Part shown: in pieces, positions 17,001 to 23,008 of the stretch
Layout of the letters: each line of letters starts with the position of its first letter
Numbering within the stretch: the first letter of the stretch is position 1
Source of the DNA: Streptomyces viridochromogenes
GTDB taxonomy: Bacteria; Actinomycetota; Actinomycetes; Streptomycetales; Streptomycetaceae
Length of the DNA stretch: 27,114 bases
Assembly (NCBI RefSeq): GCF_001270495.1
Contig: NZ_LGUR01000276.1
Span: forward strand, 1-27,114
Direction: 5' to 3'
Notes under the pieces: generated by a model
Seen by the model: the letters and a program-made list of their open reading frames with translations, nothing else
What the model was told of the DNA's origin: nothing
The model's database searches: none
Made by a program: the position numbers and the translations under genes

Positions 17001-17374
17001 ACCTGAACGTGTACGACGCCGAGGGCAACCTCGTCGGCCAGTCCGCGGACGGCGACTCCGACGAGTCCGTCTCCATCGCCGACCCGGCCGCAGGCAAGTA
17101 CACCGTCGAGGTCGTCGGCTTCGAGGTACCGTCCGGCAGGACCGAGTTCGACTACCGGGACGCGTTCTTCTCCTCCGCGCTCGGCTCGGTCAAGGTCGAC
17201 GAGTCGACGCCGGTGAAGCTGGGCACGGGCGACTCGGCGAAGGTGACGGCGAACGTCACGGTCGCGCGGGCCGTGCCCGAGGGCCGACAGCTCTTCGGCG
17301 AGGTGCGGCTGGTGAACGCGCGCGGGACGACCGCGGGTGTGGGCGGCGTGACGATCGAGAAGGTCACGCCGTAG
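14096..17374 (+). CDS. Secreted S8 (subtilisin-family) serine protease with TPPII-like insert
   Basis: A 1092-aa secreted protease. A Sec signal peptide is visible: RR near residue 14, a hydrophobic core, and cleavage after ALA near residue 40. A propeptide-like region follows. The catalytic triad is Asp208 (GVLDTGVDL), His393 (HGSHVAGI) and Ser589 (NGTSMASP). The about 185-residue gap between Asp and His is far longer than in subtilisin and recalls tripeptidyl peptidase II. That insert holds acidic DGDADGDVNRDGD and DVNDNGDFTDD runs that could bind calcium. The C-terminal half has beta-rich regions resembling pre-peptidase C-terminal domains (SYFVTVPEGTKSLQV and STVEVPEGTTSLDVAIG). ATG 14096 is preferred to 14063 because CAGGGA lies just upstream. 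It probably digests extracellular proteins or peptides. Confidence 0.95.
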   Translation: MPPTPHQAPIPGARRVARIAVAAGLVAALSAAGPIPLALAADGATATAADPGVKSAHDKLGSDDADLLAEAKAQRDKTVTMMIATAPGQTEKVAAELDAIKGGSVGRTYDKLGYVRATVPTGKADSAIAGAAKLSTVQAIDLRDEIPLEAPSLDGGAKSSASAAAYPGPDKSTPAKNPYNPSFETGAVDFVKKNPKADGRGVTIGVLDTGVDLASPALQKTTTGERKIVDWVTATDPIVDGDGTWRAMTTSVSGPAFTYGGKSWKAPAGSYGISTFREAVTNQGKVTDGDADGDVNRDGDTTDDWGVLYDPAAGTVTVDVNDNGDFTDDTPMKPYKDGHQVGRFGTDNPATDIPESQDFVVEVRKDVPMDPLGGDWVGKKADFVNIGLTAGSHGSHVAGITAANGMFGGKMNGAAPGAKIVSARACIFGPGCSNVALTEGMIDLVVNRGVDVVNMSIGGLPPLNDGNNAGAELYTRLIDTYGVQLVLSAGNSGPGANTIGDPGLADKVISVGAGVSKETFAANYGTGVANKYQLFNFSSRGPREDGGFTPTVVAPGSAVSTIPAWMPGSPIAEAGWKLPAGYAMYNGTSMASPQTAGASALLLSAAKQRGIKLTPEKLRTALTSTAHHIEGLQAYEEGAGLIDVGDAWKAVKAGATAHDYAVKAPVDTALDQALKTPGFGTGVYDREGGLKAGSKKTYDVTITRTSGPAGSLPHTLRLANNKARTFSVVGPKVVDLPLNKAVTVKVQAAPKHAGIKSVILEADDPRTVGVDKQILNTVVVSTPVQHTFTASGSVQRNNVRSYFVTVPEGTKSLQVTLGGLAEGSRTMFSAISPYGTPVDDNDVNTTDIASYADPLPGVWEIEVDARRTSALLDNPYKLNATVYGASFDPASVTVPEAKVGTPVAASWTVTNKLAAVEGNLKGGALGSSKTARPTIADGETQTSTVEVPEGTTSLDVAIGKVSDLASDLDLNVYDAEGNLVGQSADGDSDESVSIADPAAGKYTVEVVGFEVPSGRTEFDYRDAFFSSALGSVKVDESTPVKLGTGDSAKVTANVTVARAVPEGRQLFGEVRLVNARGTTAGVGGVTIEKVTP

Positions 17375-17429
17375 TCACAGCCGTAGTCGTGGCAGTGGTC
17401 ATGGCCGTGGTCGTATGACGCATGGCTGA

Positions 17430-17460
17430 GGGGCGGGTGTCCGATCCGGACGCCCGCCCC
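17430..17460 (+). terminator. Terminator between the convergent S8 protease and GTP cyclohydrolase II genes
   Basis: Arms 17430-17443 and 17447-17460 form a 14-bp stem with one G-T wobble and a 3-nt loop, followed by TTTCCTGTT. The hairpin lies 55 bp after the protease stop and 17 bp from the end of the opposite-strand gene, so it may stop transcription from both sides. Confidence 0.85.
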
Positions 17461-17477
17461 TTTCCTGTTGCCGTCAC

Positions 17478-18119
17478 TCAGCCGACGTTGAGCCCCGCCA
17501 GCTCCCCCAGCGGCAGCGTGTGCTGGGTCTGGAGGACCTTCGCGCGCAGGTAGCGGACGTTGTCCGGGGTGGCGAAGACGCCGGTGGGGACGCGGCCTTG
17601 GACCTCGATGCCGAGGGCGCGCAACTGGTCGGCCTTGTCGGGGTTGTTGGAGAGCAGGTCCAGTTCGCCGATGCCGAGGGCGGCGAGCATCTGGGCGGCC
17701 GCCGTGTAGTCGCGGTCGTCCTCCGGGAGGCCGAGGGCGGCGTTCGCGGCGTAGGTGTCGAGGCCCTGGTCCTGGAGGGCGTACGCGTCCAGCTTGTTGT
17801 AGAGCCCGATGCCGCGGCCCTCCTGGCGCAGGTACAGCAGCACGCCGCCGCGCTCGGCGATGCGCTCGACGGCCTCGCGCAGCTGGGGGCCGCAGTCGCA
17901 CCGGGCCGAGCCGAAGACATCGCCGGTCAGGCACTCGGAGTGCAGCCGGACCAGCGGGGTGGTGCCGGGAGCGGGGTCGCCGAGGACGACGGCCACATGC
18001 TCCAGGCCGTCGGCCAGACCGTGGAAGGTGACCAGCTCGGCGTCGGCGCGGTAGCCGTCCTGGAAGCGCAGCGGGACCCGGACACGGGCGCGCTGGGTGG
18101 CGGCGGTGAAGTCGGGCAT
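17478..18119 (-). CDS. ribA: GTP cyclohydrolase II
   Basis: A 213-aa stand-alone RibA without a fused RibB domain. It opens the imidazole ring of GTP, losing formate and pyrophosphate, the first committed step of riboflavin synthesis. Zinc ligands Cys63, Cys74 and Cys76 lie in HSECLTGDVFGSARCDCG, and the catalytic loop RQEGRGIG is at 98-105. Tyr96, just before the loop (LLYLRQE), is kept; work on Streptomyces coelicolor paralogs showed that replacement of this Tyr by Met gives an enzyme that stops at the formyl intermediate, so this copy should carry out the full reaction. ATG 18119 has GGAG 7 nt upstream. The promoter carries two MarR-type palindromes. Its location beside a MarR gene and a RibD-like gene, away from any visible ribB/E/H, suggests an additional, separately controlled copy. 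Confidence 0.94.
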   Translation of the reverse strand: MPDFTAATQRARVRVPLRFQDGYRADAELVTFHGLADGLEHVAVVLGDPAPGTTPLVRLHSECLTGDVFGSARCDCGPQLREAVERIAERGGVLLYLRQEGRGIGLYNKLDAYALQDQGLDTYAANAALGLPEDDRDYTAAAQMLAALGIGELDLLSNNPDKADQLRALGIEVQGRVPTGVFATPDNVRYLRAKVLQTQHTLPLGELAGLNVG

Positions 18120-18150
18120 GCGGGTTCTCCGGGTTCCGTACGGGGGCTTA

Positions 18151-18170
18151 CTGCTTCAGATTTGAAGCAG
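18151..18170. promoter_or_regulatory. Operator O1, proposed MarR binding site upstream of ribA
   Basis: The 20-bp sequence CTGCTTCAGATTTGAAGCAG has perfect 8-bp inverted arms around a 4-bp centre. It lies 31 bp before the ribA start and matches the pattern of the two other sites near the MarR gene (.TG.TTCA.A.TTGAA.CA.). Confidence 0.8.
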
Positions 18171-18184
18171 CTCCTCGGTCCAGG

Positions 18185-18214
18185 ACCCTACCTCATGTTT
18201 TAAATTTGAAGCAA
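18185..18214 (-). promoter_or_regulatory. Candidate ribA promoter with overlapping operator O2
   Basis: On the minus strand, TTGCTT (18214-18209) and TAGGGT (18190-18185) are spaced by 18 bp as possible -35 and -10 boxes. The -35 box overlaps operator O2 at 18195-18214 (plus strand ATGTTTTAAATTTGAAGCAA), which matches the shared operator pattern with one change. The centre of O2 is 44 bp from that of O1, about four helical turns, so two bound dimers would sit on the same face. Confidence 0.6.
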
Positions 18215-18271
18215 CAAGTCTGTCGCGCGCGTCACAGGCCGGACTCGCGCCTCACGACCCGGACTCGTACC

Positions 18272-18787
18272 TCACGAACAGGACTTGCCGGAGCGTCGCC
18301 GCCAGGGCACGTCATCCGCGGTGGCGTGCGCGTCCTGCCCCTGGAAGCCTTCGACGACCGCGGTGAAGATCTCCTCCAGCTGCCCGACCTGCTCCGGGGT
18401 CAGCCGGTCGAAGAGCAGTGCCCGTACGGTCTCCACGTGCCCCGGGGCCGCGCGCTCCAGGACGCGCATCCCTTCCTCGGTGAGCGTCGCGATGCTGCCG
18501 CGCTTGTCCCAGCGGCAGTCCTCGCGCCCCACCAGCCCGTCCTTCTCCAGCCGCGTCACGGCGTACGTCAGCCGGCTGCGGGTGATCTTCAGCCCTTCCG
18601 CGAGGTCCGTCATGCGCAGCTTGCGCTCCGGAGCCTCGGACAGGGTGGCGAGGATGGAGTAATACAGATGGGGCATGCCGGCTTCCTGCTGGAGCTGCCG
18701 GTCCAGCGCGTCCTCCACGAGGGCGGCGGAGGCGATGTAGGCGCGCCAGGCGCGCTGCTCCTCGGGGGAGAGCCAGCGAGTCGTCAT
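18272..18787 (-). CDS. MarR-family transcriptional regulator
   Basis: A 171-aa winged-HTH regulator. The recognition region is at about residues 55-85 (KLRMTDLAEGLKITRSRLTYAVTRLEKDG, given as its central part TDLAEGLKITRSRLTY), and the wing at 86-103 contains DKRGSIATLTEEG, both typical of MarR. Length is normal for the family. ATG 18787 has no ribosome binding site, but a good promoter places the RNA start at or next to it, so the mRNA is probably leaderless. Matching palindromes occur in its own promoter and upstream of ribA, implying autoregulation and control of ribA and the divergent RibD-like gene. Most MarR proteins repress and release DNA on ligand binding; the ligand here is unknown. 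Confidence 0.92.
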   Translation of the reverse strand: MTTRWLSPEEQRAWRAYIASAALVEDALDRQLQQEAGMPHLYYSILATLSEAPERKLRMTDLAEGLKITRSRLTYAVTRLEKDGLVGREDCRWDKRGSIATLTEEGMRVLERAAPGHVETVRALLFDRLTPEQVGQLEEIFTAVVEGFQGQDAHATADDVPWRRRSGKSCS

Positions 18788-18793
18788 GCGACC

Positions 18794-18822
18794 AGTGTAA
18801 GTTTGTTTCAAACTTGAACCAA
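18794..18822 (-). promoter_or_regulatory. marR promoter with overlapping operator O3; leaderless start
   Basis: On the minus strand, TTGGTT (18822-18817), a 17-bp spacer and TACACT (18799-18794) form a good housekeeping-type promoter. Only 6 nt separate the -10 box from the ATG at 18787, which predicts a leaderless mRNA. Operator O3 covers 18803-18822 (plus strand TTGTTTCAAACTTGAACCAA), over the -35 box and spacer, and ends 13 bp before the divergent RibD-like start, so one bound dimer could block both genes. Confidence 0.72.
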
Positions 18823-18835
18823 GCGGAGCGTGTCG

Positions 18836-19969
18836 ATGCCGTCGTACCCCTACGTCCTGCTGTCCGCCGCGGTCTCCCTGGACGGCTTCCTCGACGACAC
18901 CACCCCCGAGCGCCTGCTCCTCTCCAGCCCGGCCGACTTCGACCGCGTCGACGAGGTACGGGCGTCCGTCGACGCCATCCTGATCGGCGCCGGCACCATC
19001 CGGGCGGACAATCCGCGGCTGCTGGTGAACTCGGCCGGGCGGCGGGCCGCACGGGTGGCGGCGGGCAAGCCGGAGTATCCGCTGAAGGTCACGGTCAGCG
19101 CGTCCGGCGAGCTGGATCCTACGGCGAACTTCTGGCACACGGGCGGCGAGAAGATCGTCTATACGACGGAGAAGGGCGCCGAGCGGCTGCGGCGGGAGCC
19201 GGTCGCGGCGGACGTGGTCGCGCTGGGCACGGACCTGGACTGGCGGACCCTGCTGCGGCACCTGCGCGAGGTGCGCGGCGTCGAGCGGCTGATGGTCGAG
19301 GGCGGCGGCACGATCCACACCCAGCTGCTTCAGCAGGGGCTGGCCGACGAGGTGCAGCTGGTGCTGGCGCCGCTGTTCGTGGGGGACCCGGAGGCGCCGC
19401 GGCTGTTCGGCCCGGGCGGGTACCAGGCCGGGCGGCTGCGGCTGCTGGAGACGCGGCGCATCGAGGACGTCGTGCTGATGCGCTACGAGCCGACGGCGCC
19501 CGGGGTCGGTGTCCTTCCCGCCGCCGCCGACCGACACTGGCTGGCCCTCGCGTGCGACCTGGCGGCGCAGTGCCCGCCGTCGGAGACGGCCTTCAGCGTC
19601 GGGGCGGTGGTGGTGGCGGCCGACGGTACGGAGCTGGCGCGCGGGCACTCCAGGGAGGGCGGCGATCCCGTGGTGCACGCGGAGGAGGCGGCACTCGCGA
19701 AGATCGCGGCCGGTGATCCGAGGCTGGCCTCGGCGACGGTGTACAGCAGCCTGGAGCCGTGCACCCGGCGGGCCTCCCGGCCGGCGCCCTGCGCACGGCT
19801 GATCCTGGCGGCGGGGGTGCGGCGGGTGGTGACGGCCTGGCGGGAGCCGGACACGTTCGTGGTGGCTGCCGACGGGAGTGGGCTGCTGGCGGGGGAGGGG
19901 GTGGATGTCCTGGTTCTGCCGGAGTACGAGAAGCGGGCAAAGGCCCCGAATGGTCACCTGCTGCCGTGA
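18836..19969 (+). CDS. Domain-swapped RibD-like protein: reductase N-terminal, deaminase C-terminal
   Basis: A 377-aa protein joining the two activities of RibD in the opposite order from standard RibD (deaminase first). Residues about 5-220 are the RibD_C / dihydrofolate-reductase-like domain (ILIGAGTIRADNPRLL at 48-63, LMVEGGGTIHTQLL at 152-165). Residues about 232-375 are a cytidine-deaminase-type zinc domain with His281 and Glu283 (HAEEAAL) and Cys309 and Cys319 (SLEPC, then PAPC). Together they would deaminate and reduce the RibA product toward 5-amino-6-ribitylamino-uracil phosphate. The ATG at 18836 has GGAG 7 nt upstream; the GTG at 18830 lies too close to it. It is divergent from marR across operator O3 and likely co-regulated with ribA. 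A role in another pteridine- or pyrimidine-derived pathway is possible. Confidence 0.87.
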   Translation: MPSYPYVLLSAAVSLDGFLDDTTPERLLLSSPADFDRVDEVRASVDAILIGAGTIRADNPRLLVNSAGRRAARVAAGKPEYPLKVTVSASGELDPTANFWHTGGEKIVYTTEKGAERLRREPVAADVVALGTDLDWRTLLRHLREVRGVERLMVEGGGTIHTQLLQQGLADEVQLVLAPLFVGDPEAPRLFGPGGYQAGRLRLLETRRIEDVVLMRYEPTAPGVGVLPAAADRHWLALACDLAAQCPPSETAFSVGAVVVAADGTELARGHSREGGDPVVHAEEAALAKIAAGDPRLASATVYSSLEPCTRRASRPAPCARLILAAGVRRVVTAWREPDTFVVAADGSGLLAGEGVDVLVLPEYEKRAKAPNGHLLP

Positions 19970-20008
19970 CGCCGGGAAAGGCGTGTGCTTTCCACCCCGC
20001 GGATGGCG

Positions 20009-20014
20009 TACTAT
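20009..20014 (+). promoter_or_regulatory. Candidate -10 box of the initiator tRNA gene
   Basis: TACTAT lies 11 nt before the tRNA 5' end, a good match and distance for a -10 element. No convincing -35 box could be fixed. Confidence 0.5.
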
Positions 20015-20025
20015 TGAGTCATCGC

Positions 20026-20099
20026 CGCGGGGTGGAGCAGCTCGGTAGCTCGCTGGGCTCATAACCCAGAGGTCGCAGGTTCAAATCCTGTCCCCGCTA
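20026..20099 (+). tRNA. Initiator tRNA-fMet (CAT anticodon)
   Basis: A full cloverleaf can be drawn: acceptor CGCGGGG with CCCCGCT and discriminator A; D-arm GAGCAGCTCGGTAGCTC; anticodon stem and loop CTGGGCTCATAACCCAG with anticodon CAT; T-arm GCAGGTTCAAATCCTGT. Position 1 is C and unpaired with position 72 (T), and the anticodon stem ends in three G-C pairs (GGG/CCC). Both are initiator hallmarks. The CCA end is not encoded. Confidence 0.96.
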
Positions 20100-20109
20100 C
20101 TGATGGCCC

Positions 20110-20138
20110 AGGGCCGGAACTGATTCAGTTCCGGCCCT
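20110..20138 (+). terminator. Terminator after the initiator tRNA
   Basis: Perfect 14-base inverted arms (20110-20123 and 20125-20138, AGGGCCGGAACTGA and its complement) with one base between them, so the innermost pairs must open to form the loop. GTCTTTTCCT follows. It starts 11 nt after the tRNA. Confidence 0.88.
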
Positions 20139-20150
20139 GAGTCTTTTCCT

Positions 20151-20255
20151 GCCCGGTTTCCGGCCTGGTTCTCGCCCGGTTTCCCGCCCGCCTCCGGCCC
20201 GCTTCATGCCTGGTTTTCCGTTCGGATTCCCGCGCGGCTTCCCGCCTGTTTCTGA
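20151..20255. repeat. Degenerate short tandem repeat, unit about 11-12 nt
   Basis: About nine imperfect copies of GCCCGGTTTCCC (variants GCCTGGTTCTC, GCCCGCCTCCG, GCGCGGCTTCCC) run from the tRNA terminator toward the phosphatase gene. No coding function is supported. Confidence 0.7.
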
Positions 20256-20338
20256 CTCGACTTCTCACCGGCCTCCCCGCTCGTCCGGTCGGCCCTTCAC
20301 CACTCGCCCCCCGCCCCCGCTTCGGCAACCCTGGGGAG

Positions 20339-21424
20339 GTGGAGCAACGGCGGATCTCGTACGCGCGCCGGTTCGTCCGGCTGCTCCCCGCCCTGCTGAT
20401 CGCGGCCGGAGGCGTGTACGACTACGTCACGCCCACGGACTTCACCGGCGCCCCCTTCTTCACCGCCGCACCCCTGGTCGCCGCCCCGCTCTACTCACAG
20501 CGCGGCACGGTGTTCACGGGCGTCTCGGCCGTCCTCGTGCTCCTCGTGCTCCGTGTCAGCCTCGGCGGCCTCCCCCGGGCCGAGGTGATCACCGAGCTGG
20601 TCACCGTGGCCACCGTCTCCGTCCTCGCCGCCCTCATCAACCTCCTCGTCCGCCGCAGCGACGAGCGCCTCGCCTCGGCCCGCGCGATCGCCGAGGCCGC
20701 CCAGCGCGCCGTACTCCCCGAACCCGCCGAGCGGATCGGAGGGTTCCAGATCGCGGCACGGTACGAGGCGGCGCAGGAAGGGGCCTTCATCGGCGGCGAC
20801 CTCTACGCGGTGCAGGACAGCCCGCACGGCGTACGGCTGGTCGTGGGGGACGTGCGCGGCAAGGGCATGGGGGCGGTCGGGGTGGTCGCTGTCGTCATCG
20901 GGGCCTTCCGGGAGGCCGCCGAGCAGGAGACCACGCTGGAGGCGGTCGCGCAGCGCCTGGAGCGGGCGCTGGCGCGGGAGCGCACGCGACGCGAGGGGGT
21001 CGAGGCCGCCGAGGGGTTCACCACCGTCGTCCTCGCCGAGCTGCCGCACGGCGACGGGACCCTGCGCCTCGTCAACCGCGGGCATCCCCCGCCCCTGCTG
21101 CTGTACGCCGACGGCGCGGTGCGCGCGCTGCCCGCCCCCGAGCCCGCGCTGCCGCTCGGCATGCGTGAGCTGGGGGCCTGGCCGGACCGGGCCCAGGAGG
21201 CCGACCTCCCGGGCGGGGCGACGCTGCTCCTGTACACCGACGGCCTGTCCGAGGCCCGGGACGAGACCGGCCGGTTCTACGACCCCGCGGCGGGGCTCGC
21301 GGGGCGGGCCAATGCCCGGCGCGAGCCGGCCGCGCTGCTCGGCGTGCTCGCGGCGGAGGTGCGCCGGCACTCCGGGGGCGGGATGGCGGACGACATGGCC
21401 CTCATCGCCGTACGGCGGCCCTGA
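20339..21424 (+). CDS. Membrane-anchored PP2C/SpoIIE-type protein phosphatase
   Basis: A 361-aa protein. Residues about 10-105 carry three or four hydrophobic segments; about 105-130 is a short helical linker (SDERLASARAIAEAAQRAVLP) typical of the start of SpoIIE-like catalytic domains. The phosphatase domain covers about 135-360. Metal-binding Asp residues lie in FIGGDLY (150-156), VVGDVRGKGM (168-177), YTDGLSEAR and MADDMALIAV, all intact. Such enzymes dephosphorylate Ser/Thr, often on anti-sigma-factor antagonists. No partner kinase or antagonist is next door, so the target is unknown. GTG 20339 is the first in-frame start, but GGGGAGG abuts it directly, so the true start is uncertain. Confidence 0.88.
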   Translation: MEQRRISYARRFVRLLPALLIAAGGVYDYVTPTDFTGAPFFTAAPLVAAPLYSQRGTVFTGVSAVLVLLVLRVSLGGLPRAEVITELVTVATVSVLAALINLLVRRSDERLASARAIAEAAQRAVLPEPAERIGGFQIAARYEAAQEGAFIGGDLYAVQDSPHGVRLVVGDVRGKGMGAVGVVAVVIGAFREAAEQETTLEAVAQRLERALARERTRREGVEAAEGFTTVVLAELPHGDGTLRLVNRGHPPPLLLYADGAVRALPAPEPALPLGMRELGAWPDRAQEADLPGGATLLLYTDGLSEARDETGRFYDPAAGLAGRANARREPAALLGVLAAEVRRHSGGGMADDMALIAVRRP

Positions 21425-21694
21425 TGGTCCCACGACGGCCCTGATGAAGATCTTGTGGAGAGCGGACCACGACCGTCGTCACCAACGGTGATCGGGCGAC
21501 CGCCCTCCGCATAACAACTGACATGGCGTCAATACCTGTGTGGCCGCTGAGCCTTGGCCAACTCGCCCGATTTAGGCCGCTCATGACCCGTAAGTCCAGG
21601 CGAAAATCGTTAATGATCAAGCGGAACAGCTTGGAATCCGCACCCCGAGTCTATTAACGTTCGATAACGCAGCGCGGTCGTCCCAGCCGTCACA
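21425..21694. other. Upstream region of the c-di-AMP riboswitch, comparatively AT-rich
   Basis: No gene is supported. The stretch from about 21500 to 21670 is much more AT-rich than the window average, as expected for the promoter of the riboswitch transcript. A weak pair TTGGAA (21634-21639) and TATTAA (21655-21660) has a 15-bp spacer, too short to call confidently. Confidence 0.4.
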
Positions 21695-21860
21695 AGAGTC
21701 GGCTCCGTGCGCACGCGCCGAATCCCGCAAGGGAACCGGGGAACCACCACCTTGGGGTGAATCGCACGGATACCGCCGGGAACGCACGGCCGGTATACGC
21801 GCGTAGGAGACCTTCCTGCTCCGAACCCGTCAGCTAACCCGGTAGGCGAGAAGGAAGGAA
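21695..21860 (+). promoter_or_regulatory. Cyclic di-AMP riboswitch (ydaO/yuaA type)
   Basis: The leader of the M23 peptidase gene contains the conserved blocks of the ydaO-type riboswitch: GCCGAATCCCGCAAGGGAAC, then GGGGAACCA, CTTGGGGTGAATC (21751-21763), and later CCGAACCCGTCAGCTAACCC followed by GGTAGGC (to 21847). A closing stem pairs CCTTCC (21811) with GGAAGG (21853), close to the ribosome binding site AGGAG at 21861-21865. In Streptomyces this class sits before cell-wall hydrolase genes such as rpfA and turns expression off when c-di-AMP is high. Limits are approximate. Confidence 0.9.
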
Positions 21861-21874
21861 AGGAGTACGCCCAC

Positions 21875-22897
21875 GTGGCGTCCAACCGGCCTGCCCCGCA
21901 AGCCCCGTTCGTGCCGAGTCAGCGCGGTACCGACACCTTCGGCTACGACCGTCACCGCACCGACGAGGGCCCGTTCGAGGAGTGGAACCCCACCGCGGAT
22001 TCCCTTCGTCCCGTACGCGGCAGGCATCGCGTCTCCAAGCAGCGCGGCGGGGGACTCGCCCGCAGCTCCACGGTTCTCGGCGTCGGAGTCATAGCCGCCG
22101 TCGGCGCGGGCGGTATGGCCAGCGCGAACAGCGGCAAGCCGCCGGTCGCCATCACCATGCCGGACCTGCCCCTGATCTCCGACGACGCCGCGCCCGCCGA
22201 GGACACCGGCACCGCGCTCAGCACCATGGGCACGGCCACCGAGGAGACCACCCAGGGCGCGACCGACGCCGGCGAGGCGCTGCGCAGCCGCATCATGGCG
22301 CAGGCCGAGCAGCAGCAGGACCAGATCGAGAGCAAGGCCGCCGCGGCCGCTGTCGCCGCCGCCGAGAAGGAGGCCGCCGCCGCGGCCGCCAAGGCGGAGG
22401 AGGAAGCCAAGGCCAAGGCCGCCGCCGCGAAGGCCAAGGCCGAGGAGGAGGCCCGCAAGAAGGCCGAGGCCGAGCGCCTCGCCGAGCTGGCCAAGCAGTT
22501 CACGCTGCCGACCTCCTCGTACACCCTCACCTCGACCTTCGGTCAGGCCGGCGCCTACTGGTCCTCCGGCTACCACACGGGCCTCGACTTCGCGGCCCCC
22601 TCCGGCACGCTGATCAAGGCCGTGCACAGCGGCACGATCACGTTCGCCGGCTGGGACGGTTCGTACGGCTACAAGACGGAGCTCACCCTCGACGACGGCA
22701 CCGAGGTCTGGTTCGCGCACCAGTCGTCGATCAGCGTGAGCGTGGGCCAGAAGGTCAGCACGGGCGACGTCATCGGCCGCGTCGGCGCCACGGGCAACGT
22801 GACCGGCGCACACCTGCACCTCGAGGTGCACCCCGACGGCAGCGCCAACGGCATCGACCCGCTGGCGTGGCTGCGCGGCAAGGGGCTCACGCCCTGA
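21875..22897 (+). CDS. M23 (LytM-type) peptidoglycan endopeptidase
   Basis: A 340-aa envelope protein that should cleave peptide crossbridges of peptidoglycan. Residues 1-60 are polar and basic near the end, and 66-84 form a hydrophobic segment acting as a signal or anchor (VLGVGVIAAVGAGGMASA). About 133-207 is an Ala/Glu/Lys/Gln-rich coiled coil (QAEQQQDQIESKAAAAA, then KAEEEAKAKAAAAKAKAEEE). The catalytic LytM domain covers 215-335: zinc ligands His234 and Asp238 (HTGLDFAA) and His315 of HLHLEV, with His282 (FAHQSS) and His313 completing the site. All are intact. GTG 21875 has AGGAG 9 nt upstream. Expression is probably controlled by the c-di-AMP riboswitch in its leader. Confidence 0.94.
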   Translation: MASNRPAPQAPFVPSQRGTDTFGYDRHRTDEGPFEEWNPTADSLRPVRGRHRVSKQRGGGLARSSTVLGVGVIAAVGAGGMASANSGKPPVAITMPDLPLISDDAAPAEDTGTALSTMGTATEETTQGATDAGEALRSRIMAQAEQQQDQIESKAAAAAVAAAEKEAAAAAAKAEEEAKAKAAAAKAKAEEEARKKAEAERLAELAKQFTLPTSSYTLTSTFGQAGAYWSSGYHTGLDFAAPSGTLIKAVHSGTITFAGWDGSYGYKTELTLDDGTEVWFAHQSSISVSVGQKVSTGDVIGRVGATGNVTGAHLHLEVHPDGSANGIDPLAWLRGKGLTP

Positions 22898-22915
22898 GGC
22901 CACCACCTCTTCGAG

Positions 22916-22950
22916 GGACCCCGGCGCCGGTTTCCGGAGCGCCGGGGTCC
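22916..22950 (+). terminator. Terminator after the M23 peptidase gene
   Basis: Perfect 12-bp arms (22916-22927 GGACCCCGGCGC and 22939-22950) with an 11-nt loop that can pair further, followed by GCTTGTTT. It begins 18 bp after the stop codon. Confidence 0.9.
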
Positions 22951-23008
22951 GCTTGTTTACGGGGACTTTGCGGCTGATCCGGAAGAGCGGACTCCGTCAA
23001 GGGCGTTG

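Noticed and set aside
18788..20062. N-terminal extension of the MarR frame up to 20062
   Set aside because: It runs antisense through the RibD-like gene; the ATG at 18787 directly follows a good promoter and begins a normal-length MarR.
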